NCBI RefSeq assembly: GCF_032362555.1
Contig: NC_083528.1
Location: forward strand, 930,001 to 994,000
DNA: 64,000 nt
Source of the DNA: Amyelois transitella
Lineage: Eukaryota; Arthropoda; Insecta; Lepidoptera; Pyralidae
Direction of reading: 5' to 3'
Below the pieces are notes generated by a model. It ran no database searches and was not told the DNA's origin. It saw nothing but the letters and a program-made list of their open reading frames with translations. Made by a program: the position numbers and the translations under genes. Below, in pieces: positions 1-9,692 of the stretch. Numbering within the stretch: position 1 is the first letter of the stretch; each line of letters starts with the position of its first letter.

Positions 1-255
1 ACAACACTGGTCACTTATGTACTGGACCGCACTAAAAAACATATTCCAACGACTTCCAACTGTAGATAATAACAGATTAGATTAATTAACAAACAGATAC
101 GGTCTTAGTCTGAATAACAACGCGACTGCGGACGTACATACGTTAAAACAAACTCATTCACAATCTGGCATTTTGCCGATTTTGTGGACAAAACAACTTA
201 TGTTGTTTAAACAAAGAGTAGCCATGTAAAGGTTCGTTTACATCACCACAGATAT

Positions 256-430
256 CATACATACATACGTACGTCTATATCCCTTGCGGGGTAGGCAAAG
301 AAAGCAGTCTTGAAAAGACTGAAAGGCCACGTTCAGCGGTATGGCTATAAGATGGAATTGAAATTCAAATAGTGACAGTTTGACTACACCATCGCCTACT
401 TCTATTCTAAAGTGCCGGAAACCACACGGC
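256..430 (-). repeat. Family A SINE, internally shortened
   Basis: Starts with an ATAC microsatellite tail and the conserved cccttgcggggtag block, and ends at the inverted head ccacacggc. About 80 bp between the cgcctac block and the head are missing compared with the full copy at 3594-3855. The flanks (1-255 and 431-1026) hold no gene that I can support. Confidence 0.8.
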
Positions 431-1026
431 TATGACATATATTTATATTATTAACGTGTCTATCGACAGCGCCATCTAATTAATTTCAGAGTGTACACGC
501 AACGATATGTATTGACTGCGTTGTAGTTTCACCGATTTGCACTAGATGGCATTGTTATGAATTTACCGATAGGAAATTGTATACTCTATGCATTTCCAAT
601 TCGATCCGATGTAAAAAGATTCCAAAATAAACATGAAGACCAGCGTTCCTTTTTATTTCTAATCCCATAAATTCTAAAAATTGCTTGACATTACTTTAGT
701 AAGAATTGGATAAAGATAGGATCACGGATGCAGTCACAATACATTGAAACTAAACATATCTATCAAATTAAACATAATTATGGAGTAAAATAATTTAAAT
801 AATGCTGTTGGATAACTGAGTGACAGACTGATAATGTAGGACAGCCGAAAGTATTTAAACGTAAAAATAAATTAAATATTAGTCTTTTGTAAGTTTAAAA
901 GGGGATTCCTAAATTAATTCAAAGTTTAATTTAATTCAATTTCAAAAATTTTGTTAATTTTTATGGGATATTTCAAATTTCATTTAATAATTGTTATACA
1001 TATTTGAATTTGAATTTCTTGGTTTT

Positions 1027-1190
1027 ACAACATTGGTTGACCTCAAACAAATTACTTAAATCTAAGTTTACTACCGCTTCCAAAGCGTCAGTGCAGAATA
1101 AGCGGTAACAAACTGCACTGCAGCATTTTCTTAAATAACGTCAACTTCACAATAATCGAAACTTAGACTAGAAAAAGTATACATTGTTAA
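1027..1190. repeat. Family E repeat copy 1
   Basis: Contains ccgcttccaaagcgtcagtg followed by an agcggtaacaaa block and a cgtcaacttcac block. The same order of blocks recurs at 44055-44220 and partly at 45715-45760, so this is a dispersed repeat. I do not know its class; it could be the 3-prime end of a LINE. Confidence 0.6.
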
Positions 1191-1239
1191 AATAATTCAA
1201 TTGAAATAACAAAATTGACAATAAATTTCGGGTATCTTA

Positions 1240-1509
1240 TCTATACTAATATTATAAAGCTGAAGAGTTTGTTTGCTTGTTTGAACGCGCTAATCTCAGG
1301 AACTTCTAGTTCGAATTGAAAAATTCTTTTTGCGTTGAATAGACCACTTATCGAGGAAGGCTTTAGGCTATAATAACATCACGCTGCAACTATAAGGAGC
1401 AAAGAAATAATGGAATATGTGAAAAAACGGGGAAAATTATTCATCCTTGAGGGCTTCAATGATGCCTAAAATAACTATTCCACGCGGACGAAGTCGCGGG
1501 CACAGCTAG
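1240..1509 (+). mobile_element. Helitron-like element (family H), both ends present
   Basis: Begins TCTATACTAATATTATAAA and ends in CTAG, inserted between A (1239) and T (1510), which is the Helitron pattern (A|TC...CTRR|T). A short hairpin formed by CGCGGAC and GTCGCG lies about 10 bp before the CTAG end. No coding capacity, so non-autonomous. The class resembles the Lep1-type Helitrons described from Lepidoptera. Confidence 0.8.
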
Positions 1510-1659
1510 TATTATAGATAGGTATAGTTTTTCTCATGAAACCAATATTGCGTTTGTGGATTCGACTTTACAATTTGGCGTAAACGTGAAAGCGACGTCC
1601 TACACGTGTCACTTTTTATTTAATCTATTTTGGACATTTCAATGACATCCGCACACACT

Positions 1660-1730
1660 TATCACGTCATTATACCTTACGGGGAAGACAGAGCCAATGA
1701 TAAAACTCTGAAACCAACCCTTAGTGTTAG
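1660..1730 (-). repeat. Degenerate family A SINE tail
   Basis: Reads cttatcacgtc, then taccttacgggg and agacagagccaa. This is the tail end of family A with many changes. Confidence 0.5.
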
Positions 1731-1940
1731 AAGAGAGTGAGAGATTTCAATAATAATTCCAAGTTTATACGCTTTTCCTTTAATTGTCTTTTACATTCTC
1801 TCAGACGGCGCAGTTTCGATCTGTGTGAAAACCCTGTAAATCCTAATGTGGGCTCCTGTCTCTAAAGCAAACTTAGAAGATGTTCATCACTTATGTTTAT
1901 ATATACCAGTGATGTGAAAGAAGTATTTTATTAATTTATT

Positions 1941-2030
1941 ACATACATACACATAGTCACGTCTTTATCCCTTGCGTGGTAGACAGAGCCAACAGTCTTG
2001 AAAAGACTTATAGGCCACGTTATGTTGATG
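1941..2030 (-). repeat. Family A SINE tail fragment
   Basis: An acatacatacaca microsatellite leads into cacgtctttatcccttgcg, the agacagagccaacagtcttg block and a worn ggccacgtt block. It is truncated after about 90 bp. Confidence 0.7.
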
Positions 2031-2241
2031 ATAAAAGTGAAGTGACTTCTAATGATGTTAAAAGTGACGGTTTTGGGATATTTCGCTGCGTTATTTTTTT
2101 CTGTTTTTCTCGGAAATTGTACAGGAAATTAAAATACCGTAATAGAAAAACATGTGTAAGCCATAATAAACATTTGCCTGTCCTATTAAACTTCTACACT
2201 GACAAATGACTGACGCTATGACAACTTACACGGACACAAAT

Positions 2242-2393
2242 CGAGCCGTGTATTTGGAATAGAACCACTCATCTCTTTCCGATGAATGTCGTAAAATTCG
2301 ACTCAGGGAGGAGCAAATAAAGTTAGCATTCTTTGTGTAGACGATGGGCTAGCTAGCAACCTGTCACTATTTGAATCTCAATTCCAAGAGTCA
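2242..2393 (+). repeat. Family A SINE, 3-prime truncated
   Basis: The head is reduced to gagccgtgt, then gaatagaaccactc, the gcgatgggctag-type block and the ctgtcactatttgaatctc block. The TATG tail is absent. Confidence 0.7.
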
Positions 2394-2653
2394 AAGCAGA
2401 GAAGAATCTAAATCGCGATTACTAAGATTTCATGGATTGGAGCATAAATACAATCTCCGACACAACATCGTCTGTCGCGCGGTTCCCCAGGCATCACACC
2501 TAGCCTGGCGGAAGATCTTCCCTTTGGTGGAGCTTTGGTCGAGCTGAACTATCGCTACAAGTTTATCAGCCATTACGATTGAGCTACGTCAATTGCCTTT
2601 TTTATAATAAGTACAATGACGAACACTTTATATCTATTGATTGGTAATTGATA

Positions 2654-2932
2654 TCTATACTAATATTATAAAGCTGAAGTTGTTTGTTTGTTTTTTTGAA
2701 CGCGCTAATATCAGGAACTACTGGTTCGAATTTAAAAATTATTTTTGTGTTATAAAAGACAAAAAGTTGAACCCTTGTAGTTGCAGCGTGATAAAACGTC
2801 ACGCTGCGACTACAAGGAGCGAAGAAATAATGTAAAATGTGAAAAAAGAACGGGGAAAATTATTCATCCTTGAGGGATTGAATGATGCTCAAAATAACTA
2901 TTCCACGCGGACGAAGTAGCGGGCGCAGCTAG
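2654..2932 (+). mobile_element. Helitron-like element (family H), both ends present
   Basis: Same termini as the copy at 1240-1509: A at 2653, TC start at 2654, CTAG at 2929-2932, T at 2933. It carries a short internal inverted duplication around the tgcagcgtgat sequence (2784-2815), so cacgctgc occurs in both orientations. That is absent from sister copies. Confidence 0.8.
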
Positions 2933-3159
2933 TATTTAATAACGGTATTTTATAACAATCACCGATATATATCAAATGTTTTGTCAGTCGGTGTGTTGAA
3001 AGGAATGTGTATACTCGGTGGCATCCTAAATAATTAGGTACCTACATCTCTCTATTTAACCGACTTCAAAACGGAAGAGATTTTTAATTGGACCGTTTTG
3101 TTATAAGAAGTTTAAGTACCTAGGTTTATTTGTAATTAATTAATTAATCTTTGCAACTT

Positions 3160-3370
3160 GTTGCTAGCACATCGCCTAAAAGAAGAATCCCAAGTTTATA
3201 AGCCTTTCCCTTAGTCGCCATTTACGACATCCATGGGAATGAGACGGATTGGTCCTATTCTTTTTTTGTTGGTGCCGGGAACCACACGGCATAAATAGTG
3301 ACATTTGAATTTCAATTCCATGGAACGTGGCGTCTTTTCAAGAGCAACAACTTTGTCTACCCCGGAAGAG
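3160..3370. repeat. Two family A fragments head to head
   Basis: 3160-3291 is the 5-prime half of family A on the minus strand, ending at the head accacacggca. Bases 3297-3370 are the 3-prime half on the plus strand (tgaatttcaattcc to ctaccccgg). The two halves together make about one element with an internal inversion. Confidence 0.65.
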
Positions 3371-3593
3371 TAAAAGTCGTGATTATAGATATAGTAAATT
3401 ACTTTGTATAACTTGTTCCCATATTGGTTTAAAACTTGCAAAACACGATTCCCACGGGAGCGTATTTCGGGCAACAACTGTTTTGTTACTTTGTGCTTTG
3501 TTCATGTCGAGAATAACCATGATTCAGTATTGAGCGCTTTGGCGCAATGCCCTTTTAAATAAATATGTTTATTAGCTTTTGAGAAAAAAAAAG

Positions 3594-3855
3594 TGCCGTG
3601 TGGTTCCCGGCACCAATACAAAAAAGAATAGGACCACTCCATCTCTTTCCCATGTCGTAAAAGGCGACTAAGGGATAGGCTTATAAATTTGGGATTCTTC
3701 TTTTAGGCGATGGGCTAGCAACCTGTCACTATTTGAATCTCAATTCTATCATTAAGCCAAATAGCTGAACGTGGCCATTTAGTCTTCAAGACTGTTGGCT
3801 CTGTCTACCCCGCATGGGATATGGACGTGACCATATGTATGTATGTATGTATGTA
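3594..3855 (+). repeat. Family A SINE, full length reference copy
   Basis: About 262 bp. The 5-prime end TGCCGtgtggttccCGGCA is a small stem-loop. Conserved blocks follow: gaataggaccactcc, cccatggatgtcgtaaaagg, ggcgatgggctagcaacctg, ctatttgaatctcaattcta, gctgaacgtggcc, ctgtctaccccgc and gacgtgaccatatg. The 3-prime end is a (TATG)n tail. There is no ORF and no clear tRNA A/B box pair. The tail resembles the end of the RTE-like LINE fragments in this window (family R), which suggests that machinery mobilised it. It shares diagnostic bases with 61586-61841. Confidence 0.85.
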
Positions 3856-4634
3856 GAAAAAAAAATACAAAACCAATCATAATTAGGACTCTATTCCTTT
3901 AATCAATATAGGCATTTATTTTTGACTGACGACGTGGTTCAATACACATACAAATACACGTATGACGTAAAGATATCGCATCAGACACAAGACTGGAAAG
4001 CTGCATGCAGCTAGAGTGCTAAATGATGGAGTTGAGATTCAGATAGTGACAGGTGACAGGTTACCTTAACAACCTATATAAGTCCACTGACACGTTGACA
4101 CGTGGACTAACATACATAAATACACATTGTTATGGATTCGTTTTGCCCGGTAGACCCGAAGCTCTCCTTGTTCCAGAGATGCCCCTAAATAGCGGCAGGA
4201 ATAAATAAAATAAAGTGATTGCAAAAATACGGTCTTTAATTGTCCACTGACAAAACGAGACACCAACAAAACACTATTCAAAAAATGACATTAAAAATAA
4301 AGAAATATTCTGAACCCCAACCTTTTTTTTATTTCGAGGGAAGAAAATCAGCTGGTCCAATTTGGCCCGACTTCAAACTATGTAAATATCCATGCATAGA
4401 TATTACAAACAGTTTCTTTTTCGCTTCCCTATTTGTAGAAAAATCAATATTAATTTTAGGCGAAGCTGTGTGCGTAAACTAATAATCTAACGCCTAGCCA
4501 TTGAATATAGTTGAATGACATTGATCACATCAGATTAAATTGTTATTCACCTCAATCACGGCGAGTACATTTTTAACTGATAAGAGATAACGAGTGATTA
4601 GAAAAAAACATCAACTGTTACGTGGCTAATGAAT

Positions 4635-5094
4635 TTGCCGTGTAGTTTTCAGCACTTTAGAAAAGAACCACTCCATATCTTTGCCATGGATGTCGTAAAA
4701 TGCAAATGAGGGACACACGAAGCCATCTCATTTCTTTCACCTTGCAAATACAAACCGACATACTAATTATTTATAACGACATCTTGCGGTTATATTAGTA
4801 AAAAATTATAAAAACAGAAATGAGCGTAAGTACCTGATATTTACGCGAATGCTGCATTCTTTAAATAGAAAAGGTCAAATATTGGTCACAAGATGGCGTT
4901 AAGAGCCACAAACATTTCAAGGTGGACTAAAAATAATACTTTTATTTAGGTTCTTACTCCTATTTTTAACTATCTCTTCATTGATTAAATTGGCTTCTAC
5001 AGTAACCGTATTTGGTTCTCGGCACCAATAAAAGAAAAAGAATAGAACCACAACAACTCTCCCATGGATGTCGCAAATGGCGACATAAAAAAAT
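4635..5094 (+). repeat. Two 5-prime fragments of family A
   Basis: 4635-4725 (tgccgtgtagttttcag, then ccatggatgtcgtaaaat) and 5005-5094 (cggcaccaataaaag, then ccatggatgtcgc) are worn heads in the same orientation. The 280 bp between them show no gene. AGATGGCG occurs at 4891-4898. Confidence 0.6.
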
Positions 5095-5132
5095 GAGAAG
5101 TCCGCTTTACCATTTATACATACCTAAATAAC

Positions 5133-5275
5133 AAGAGGCCGCCCGCGACTTCGTCCGCGTGGAATCAATCTCGCGGGAACTCCGGGATAAAAAGTAGCCT
5201 ATATGTTATTCTGGGTGAAGACCCACATACCAAATTTCATCGTTATCAGTTCAGTAGTTTTTGCGTGAAAGAGTA
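5133..5275 (-). mobile_element. Helitron-like fragment, 3-prime half
   Basis: On the minus strand it ends cggacgaagtcgcgggcggc with the terminal CTAG changed to CTTG. The inner part (ctccgggataaaaagtagcc, aaatttcatcg) matches the copy at 44802-44984 in the opposite orientation. The 5-prime part is lost. Confidence 0.65.
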
Positions 5276-5374
5276 ACAATTGATTTTGTTTTTTCTTCTT
5301 TCACCCAGGTACTCATTTTTAAAACCGAGAGATCGGGGGAAATAAAAGATGGAACTTTTTAAAAATAAATCATA

Positions 5375-5380
5375 TTTATT
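5375..5380 (-). terminator. Poly(A) signal of Hsp70
   Basis: AATAAA on the minus strand, about 130 bp downstream of the Hsp70 stop codon. Confidence 0.7.
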
Positions 5381-5509
5381 TTACCAACAAGGTGATCATC
5401 TGCTGCAGAATAAATTATCAGTCTTAAAAATTAATATCACAAATCAATCTCAACTTATACATACTGGATTGGATAACAAAAATAGGTTCTAACTGGATTA
5501 AGGTAATAT

Positions 5510-7426
5510 TTAATCAACTTCTTCTACGGTGGGTCCGCTCCTTTGGTAATCGCCACCCGGCATGCCCCCTGGCATTCCCCCGGGCATGCCTCCAGCGCCG
5601 CCGCCGTGCATCTTCGTCATGACTGGAGAGCACACGCGTTGGACGTCCTTCAAGCGATGTTCATACTCGTCCTTCTCCGCTAAGGTGTTATTATCCAGCC
5701 ATTTCAAAGCATCCTCGCAGGCACTGCGCGCCGTCTGCTTGTCCTCCTCACTCAATTTGTCCCCGGCTTCGTCAACCGCCTGCTTCACGCTGAACACATA
5801 CGATTCCAGTTGGTTACGAGAGGCCACCCGTTCTCTCTGCCGCTCGTCTTCCTCCTTGTATCTTTCTGCCTCATTCAACATCCTCTCGATCTCCGCTTGC
5901 GACAGACGACCCTTGTCATTCTTAATGACGATGTTCTTGCTTCGGCCAGTGCTGTTCTCCTTCGCAGAAACGTTCAGGATGCCGTTAGCGTCCATGTCGA
6001 AGGTGACCTCGATCTGTGGGACGCCGCGCGGGGCCGGTGGAATGCCCGTCAGGTCGAAGGTGCCCAGCAAGTTGTTGTCTTTCGTCATCGCTCGCTCACC
6101 CTCGTAAACCTGGATTGTAACTGCTGGCTGGTTGTCCGAATAAGTCGTGAATGTCTGCGATTGCTTGCAAGGGATCTTAGAGTTGCGTTCGATGATTTTA
6201 GTCATGACACCGCCGGCCGTCTCGATGCCGAGAGACAGCGGAGCCACGTCCACCAATAGCACATCTTGGATCTTAGAATCGGTGGAGCCGCTCAAGATGG
6301 CCGCTTGCACTGCCGCACCGTACGCAACCGCTTCATCCGGATTGATGGAAAGGTTCAATTTCTTGCCGCAGAAGAAGTTCTGGAGTAAACTTTGCACCTT
6401 GGGGATGCGCGTCGAACCGCCGACTAGGACGACGTCGTGGATTTGGCTCTTGTCTAGCTTGGCGTCCTTCAGGGCCTTCTCGACGGGATCCAAAGTGCCG
6501 CGGAACAGGTCTGCGCAGAGTTCCTCGAAGCGAGCCCGGGATACCCTGGTGTAGAAGTCGATACCTTCATACAAGGCGTCGATTTCGATGGTGGCTTCAG
6601 TGCTAGATGATAGAGTGCGTTTTGCGCGCTCCGCAGCAGTACGAAGACGCCTCAACGCGCGGGAATTGGTCTTCAAATCCTTCTTGTATTTGCGTTTGAA
6701 TTCCTCAGCTAGGTGGTTGACCAGTCTGTTGTCGAAGTCCTCGCCGCCGAGATGGGTGTCGCCGGCCGTCGACTTGACTTCAAACAGCGAGCCTTCGTCG
6801 ATGGTAAGAACGGAGACGTCGAAAGTGCCGCCTCCGAGGTCAAAGATGAGTACGTTTCTCTCGCCTTTCAAGTTCTTGTCGAGGCCGTAAGCGAGCGCGG
6901 CCGCGGTTGGTTCGTTGATGATGCGTAGGACGTTCAGGCCGGCTATGGCGCCCGCATCCTTCGTCGCCTGCCTCTGTGAGTCATTGAAATAAGCCGGCAC
7001 TGTGATCACCGCGTCGCGCACTGTCGTTCCTAAATACGCCTCCGCAGTCTCCTTCATTTTTGTGAGGACCATGCTGCTGATTTCTTCAGGTGCAAATCGC
7101 TTCGTTTCACCCTTGAACTCGACCTGAATTTTGGGTTTGCTGCAGTCGTTGATCACTTTGAAGGGCCAGTGTTTCATGTCTTGTTGGATTTTAGGATCGT
7201 CGAATTTTCTCCCGATGAGTCGCTTAGCGTCGAAGACTGTGTTGTTTGGATTCAGGGCGACCTGGTTCTTAGCTGCATCGCCGATGAGTCGCTCTGTGTC
7301 TGTGAAGGCGACGTATGATGGCGTGGTACGGTTGCCCTGGTCGTTGGCGATGATTTCCACGTTTCCGTGCTGCCAAACTCCGACGCAGGAGTAGGTGGTT
7401 CCAAGATCGATTCCTACAGCTGGCAT
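5510..7426 (-). CDS. Hsp70: Heat shock protein 70, cytosolic, heat-inducible type
   Basis: A 638-residue ATP-dependent chaperone that binds and refolds unfolded proteins in cytosol and nucleus. Seen: IDLGTTYS at residues 6-13 (Hsp70 signature 1), [14 protein letters not shown] near 195-210 (signature 2), [13 protein letters not shown] near 332-345 (signature 3). The C-terminal lid ends in GGMP repeats and the EEVD tail that recruits TPR co-chaperones, so it is cytosolic rather than ER or mitochondrial. There is one uninterrupted exon, as in stress-inducible insect Hsp70 genes, with slightly short but normal length (family about 635-655). The start is the first ATG, in context ATGCC. A TATA box and HSEs lie upstream and a poly(A) signal downstream. 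GC-rich third positions contrast with the AT-rich surroundings and explain the long antisense open frames. A constitutive Hsc70 would normally have introns. Confidence 0.97.
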   Translation of the reverse strand: MPAVGIDLGTTYSCVGVWQHGNVEIIANDQGNRTTPSYVAFTDTERLIGDAAKNQVALNPNNTVFDAKRLIGRKFDDPKIQQDMKHWPFKVINDCSKPKIQVEFKGETKRFAPEEISSMVLTKMKETAEAYLGTTVRDAVITVPAYFNDSQRQATKDAGAIAGLNVLRIINEPTAAALAYGLDKNLKGERNVLIFDLGGGTFDVSVLTIDEGSLFEVKSTAGDTHLGGEDFDNRLVNHLAEEFKRKYKKDLKTNSRALRRLRTAAERAKRTLSSSTEATIEIDALYEGIDFYTRVSRARFEELCADLFRGTLDPVEKALKDAKLDKSQIHDVVLVGGSTRIPKVQSLLQNFFCGKKLNLSINPDEAVAYGAAVQAAILSGSTDSKIQDVLLVDVAPLSLGIETAGGVMTKIIERNSKIPCKQSQTFTTYSDNQPAVTIQVYEGERAMTKDNNLLGTFDLTGIPPAPRGVPQIEVTFDMDANGILNVSAKENSTGRSKNIVIKNDKGRLSQAEIERMLNEAERYKEEDERQRERVASRNQLESYVFSVKQAVDEAGDKLSEEDKQTARSACEDALKWLDNNTLAEKDEYEHRLKDVQRVCSPVMTKMHGGGAGGMPGGMPGGMPGGDYQRSGPTVEEVD

Positions 7427-7575
7427 TTTGTATTTTCTTGATTCTTGTAACGATGAATACTTTCAATAATAATTACTTGCGTAATAACTTCGGTCTGCAC
7501 CGAACTCGTAAACACTTTTTGACTATCTTGTATCGTGTTTCAAATAATACTGCCCTTCCCGCGCAGCGGGCCGCG

Positions 7576-7583
7576 TATATATA
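7576..7583 (-). promoter_or_regulatory. TATA box of Hsp70
   Basis: TATATATA on the minus strand, 150 bp upstream of the start codon. This predicts transcription starting near 7550 and a 5-prime UTR of about 120 nt, typical of insect Hsp70. Confidence 0.7.
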
Positions 7584-7602
7584 CCAAACGAATCAGCTCC
7601 GA

Positions 7603-7610
7603 GAAAATTC
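7603..7610 (-). promoter_or_regulatory. Proximal heat-shock element of Hsp70
   Basis: GAAaaTTC, two inverted pentamer units just upstream of the TATA box. HSF trimers bind alternating nGAAn units. Confidence 0.6.
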
Positions 7611-7652
7611 CACAGTTTGCTGGTATCGACCAATGAGGAGCGCGATACTGTA

Positions 7653-7670
7653 GAACGTTCTCGAACTTTC
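7653..7670 (-). promoter_or_regulatory. Main heat-shock element of Hsp70
   Basis: Four perfect alternating units, GAA, TTC, GAA, TTC, each separated by 2 bp, about 70 bp upstream of the TATA box. This is a canonical strong HSF site. CCAAT occurs on the plus strand at 7630-7634 and 7682-7686, beside it. Confidence 0.85.
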
Positions 7671-7749
7671 TCACTGGAGAACCAATAGCAAGCGACCCTG
7701 CTAGAAAGGGAACGAAACAATAACATTGATACGTCACACTTTTGGACTG

Positions 7750-8509
7750 TCAGTGTTATAAAATTACCAACAATAAGGGGAGTTATATCATGTAATAAGT
7801 GTCCGTTTTAAAATAGTAAATATTATATTTTAGCATGATTGCAAAAATTGATTTATTTTTTTATAAAATTAGTTATAATTATGTTTATCTAGCTAGTGAA
7901 GTAATTCAGACAGTTTATTGATTCAAATTAGTGACATTCAGATATTGATGCAAGTAATAATGATCTAGGAATTTGTTAAGTAAGATCTTACGAAAATGTC
8001 TACGTGAGCGAAGTACCTGGTAAAAGTTAGTTAGGTATTTGATAAATTGTAGAAACTACTTAACTGTGTTATAGTATAAATACTTAAATAAATATTTATT
8101 AAAGTATTTTTTTTATACTTATTAATCTTAATTTTTTTGGAAAACGTACGGTCTAATAAATGTAAGTATAAGTTGTTCACATATAATTTTGTATACGCGA
8201 CGCCTTTGAATTTAATTGCGTTATTATATTAAAGCCTATATAATAAGAGTTATTCAATTTAAACAAATAACGTAGAACATTATAATTTTAAAATATTTAT
8301 AAAACTGAAAACTTTATCAATAATAAAGAATATTTTACAAGTTTTGCATGGATGTGTATAAGTTGTAATTATATTGAAGACAATAGCTGGAAATATTATA
8401 GAATATTTTGGGGGGAAAAGCAATTAAAACATAATAGAATAAAGCATATCAATATAATATCATATAATTAAAACCGTATTATTTATCTGTTTGATATTTT
8501 CTAAAGGTT
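7750..8509. other. AT-rich intergenic, no feature seen
   Basis: Strongly AT-rich with no ORF, known repeat or RNA signature that I can support. Confidence 0.5.
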
Positions 8510-8590
8510 GACTGGTAGCCAATGCTATTAGCATTAAGTCCGCCTATTGTATCTTTGAGGCTCAATGAAGTTTAAATAAATAAATAAATT
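8510..8590 (+). repeat. Family F repeat (LINE 3-prime end?)
   Basis: Contains gcattaagtccgcctattgt and ends in (AAAT)n. The same block occurs inverted at 43205-43320 with a (TTTA)n flank. A short tetranucleotide tail suggests a non-LTR retrotransposon 3-prime end. Confidence 0.55.
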
Positions 8591-9407
8591 ATGATAACAG
8601 GTCATCATATTTTCAAAATGATAAGTTACATGTACTATACTGTACCTACATACAAGCTTAAATTTATTTAAACAATATTCTATTTCACCAGGAAAGTTTA
8701 AAATTTCATATGGCAACACTCGCGAAATTTCTGGAAACAGAAGTAGTGGGATTTACTGTAAGTGGGAAAGAGATGGGTAATCTTAATTACGTCAATGACG
8801 GCTGGGGGCGTTTCATTGTAAAGCGGTCTATTCACGCCACTTCATTGACTGATGGTTTGGAAATTGTAAGACTAGTTAAATTCTTAATTTAACAAGGTAA
8901 TAAATGATAAATAGCAATGCGTCAATTACAATTGCAATAAAGTTCTTAATGTTTTTTTTTATTGTATAACGTGATAGCTCAAAATACTACAAAGACTGGT
9001 TACAAATTGGTTAGATTAATATTCTATGCCAATCACATTGAGGATCTCAAGCAACAGCAAAATTTTATTTGGTTCATTAAGCATATTTTTCTTTGAAGAG
9101 ATACATTTTTTTTTATAAGAGCGAATGTAAAATTGCTTCTCTAGTCGGAGTTTGGAATATGAAATTTATTCCTTTTATTTCCTTTCAAATATTTACAAAA
9201 AACTTGTTTTATTCTTTCATCCTATTTCTATTGCATTCAAATACATATGTTAAAAAAATTGCGTTTAAAAAATAAAAAAAATAAAAATAAAATGTTTATT
9301 TTCAAAAACTCTTTACATAAGTAACACAGTTGTAGATTGGTGCCTCCTTTTAAGCTTTACGCCTGTGCCAGGAGACGCCGCTCTTCTATTAACTACACTA
9401 CTTATAG

Positions 9408-9438
<31 letters not shown>

Positions 9439-9465
9439 TTAATCATTAAATTCTACTTTACAATT
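8591..9465. other. Intergenic with (AT)n run
   Basis: No gene seen. A 60-codon frame at 8710-8892 has no family features. An (AT)n microsatellite lies at 9413-9438. Confidence 0.5.
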
Positions 9466-9652
9466 TACATACATACATACATACACATCATCACGTCTAT
9501 ATCCCCTACGGGGTAGACAGAGCCAACAGTCTTGAGAAGACTGAAAGGCCACGTTCAGCTACCTGGCTTAATAATAGAATTGAGATTCAAACAGTGACAG
9601 GCTGCTAGCCTGTCGCCCAAAAAAGAATTCCCAGTTTGTAAGCCTATCCCTA
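9466..9652 (-). repeat. Family A SINE, 5-prime part cut by LINE
   Basis: Runs from a long ATAC tail through ggggtagacagagccaacag and cgcccaaaaaagaattccc to taagcctatcccta, then stops abruptly where the LINE 3-prime end begins. The head is missing. Confidence 0.8.
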
Positions 9653-9692
9653 ATATAATTAACATTATGTATAATAAAAGCAATGCTATCCT

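Noticed and set aside
1976-2209. 77-codon frame starting in a SINE tail, and similar frames at 30262-30552, 41804-42004 and 51728-51928
   Set aside because: Translations of family A or T repeats (peptides with VDRANS and RIEIQIV recur). Not genes.
5562-6554. Long plus-strand open frames (181, 149 and 135 codons) across the 3-prime half of Hsp70
   Set aside because: They are antisense shadows caused by the GC-rich codon use of Hsp70. Their peptides are low-complexity and show no family features.
8710-8892. 60-codon frame MATLAKFLETEV
   Set aside because: Short and isolated, with no promoter or family feature.
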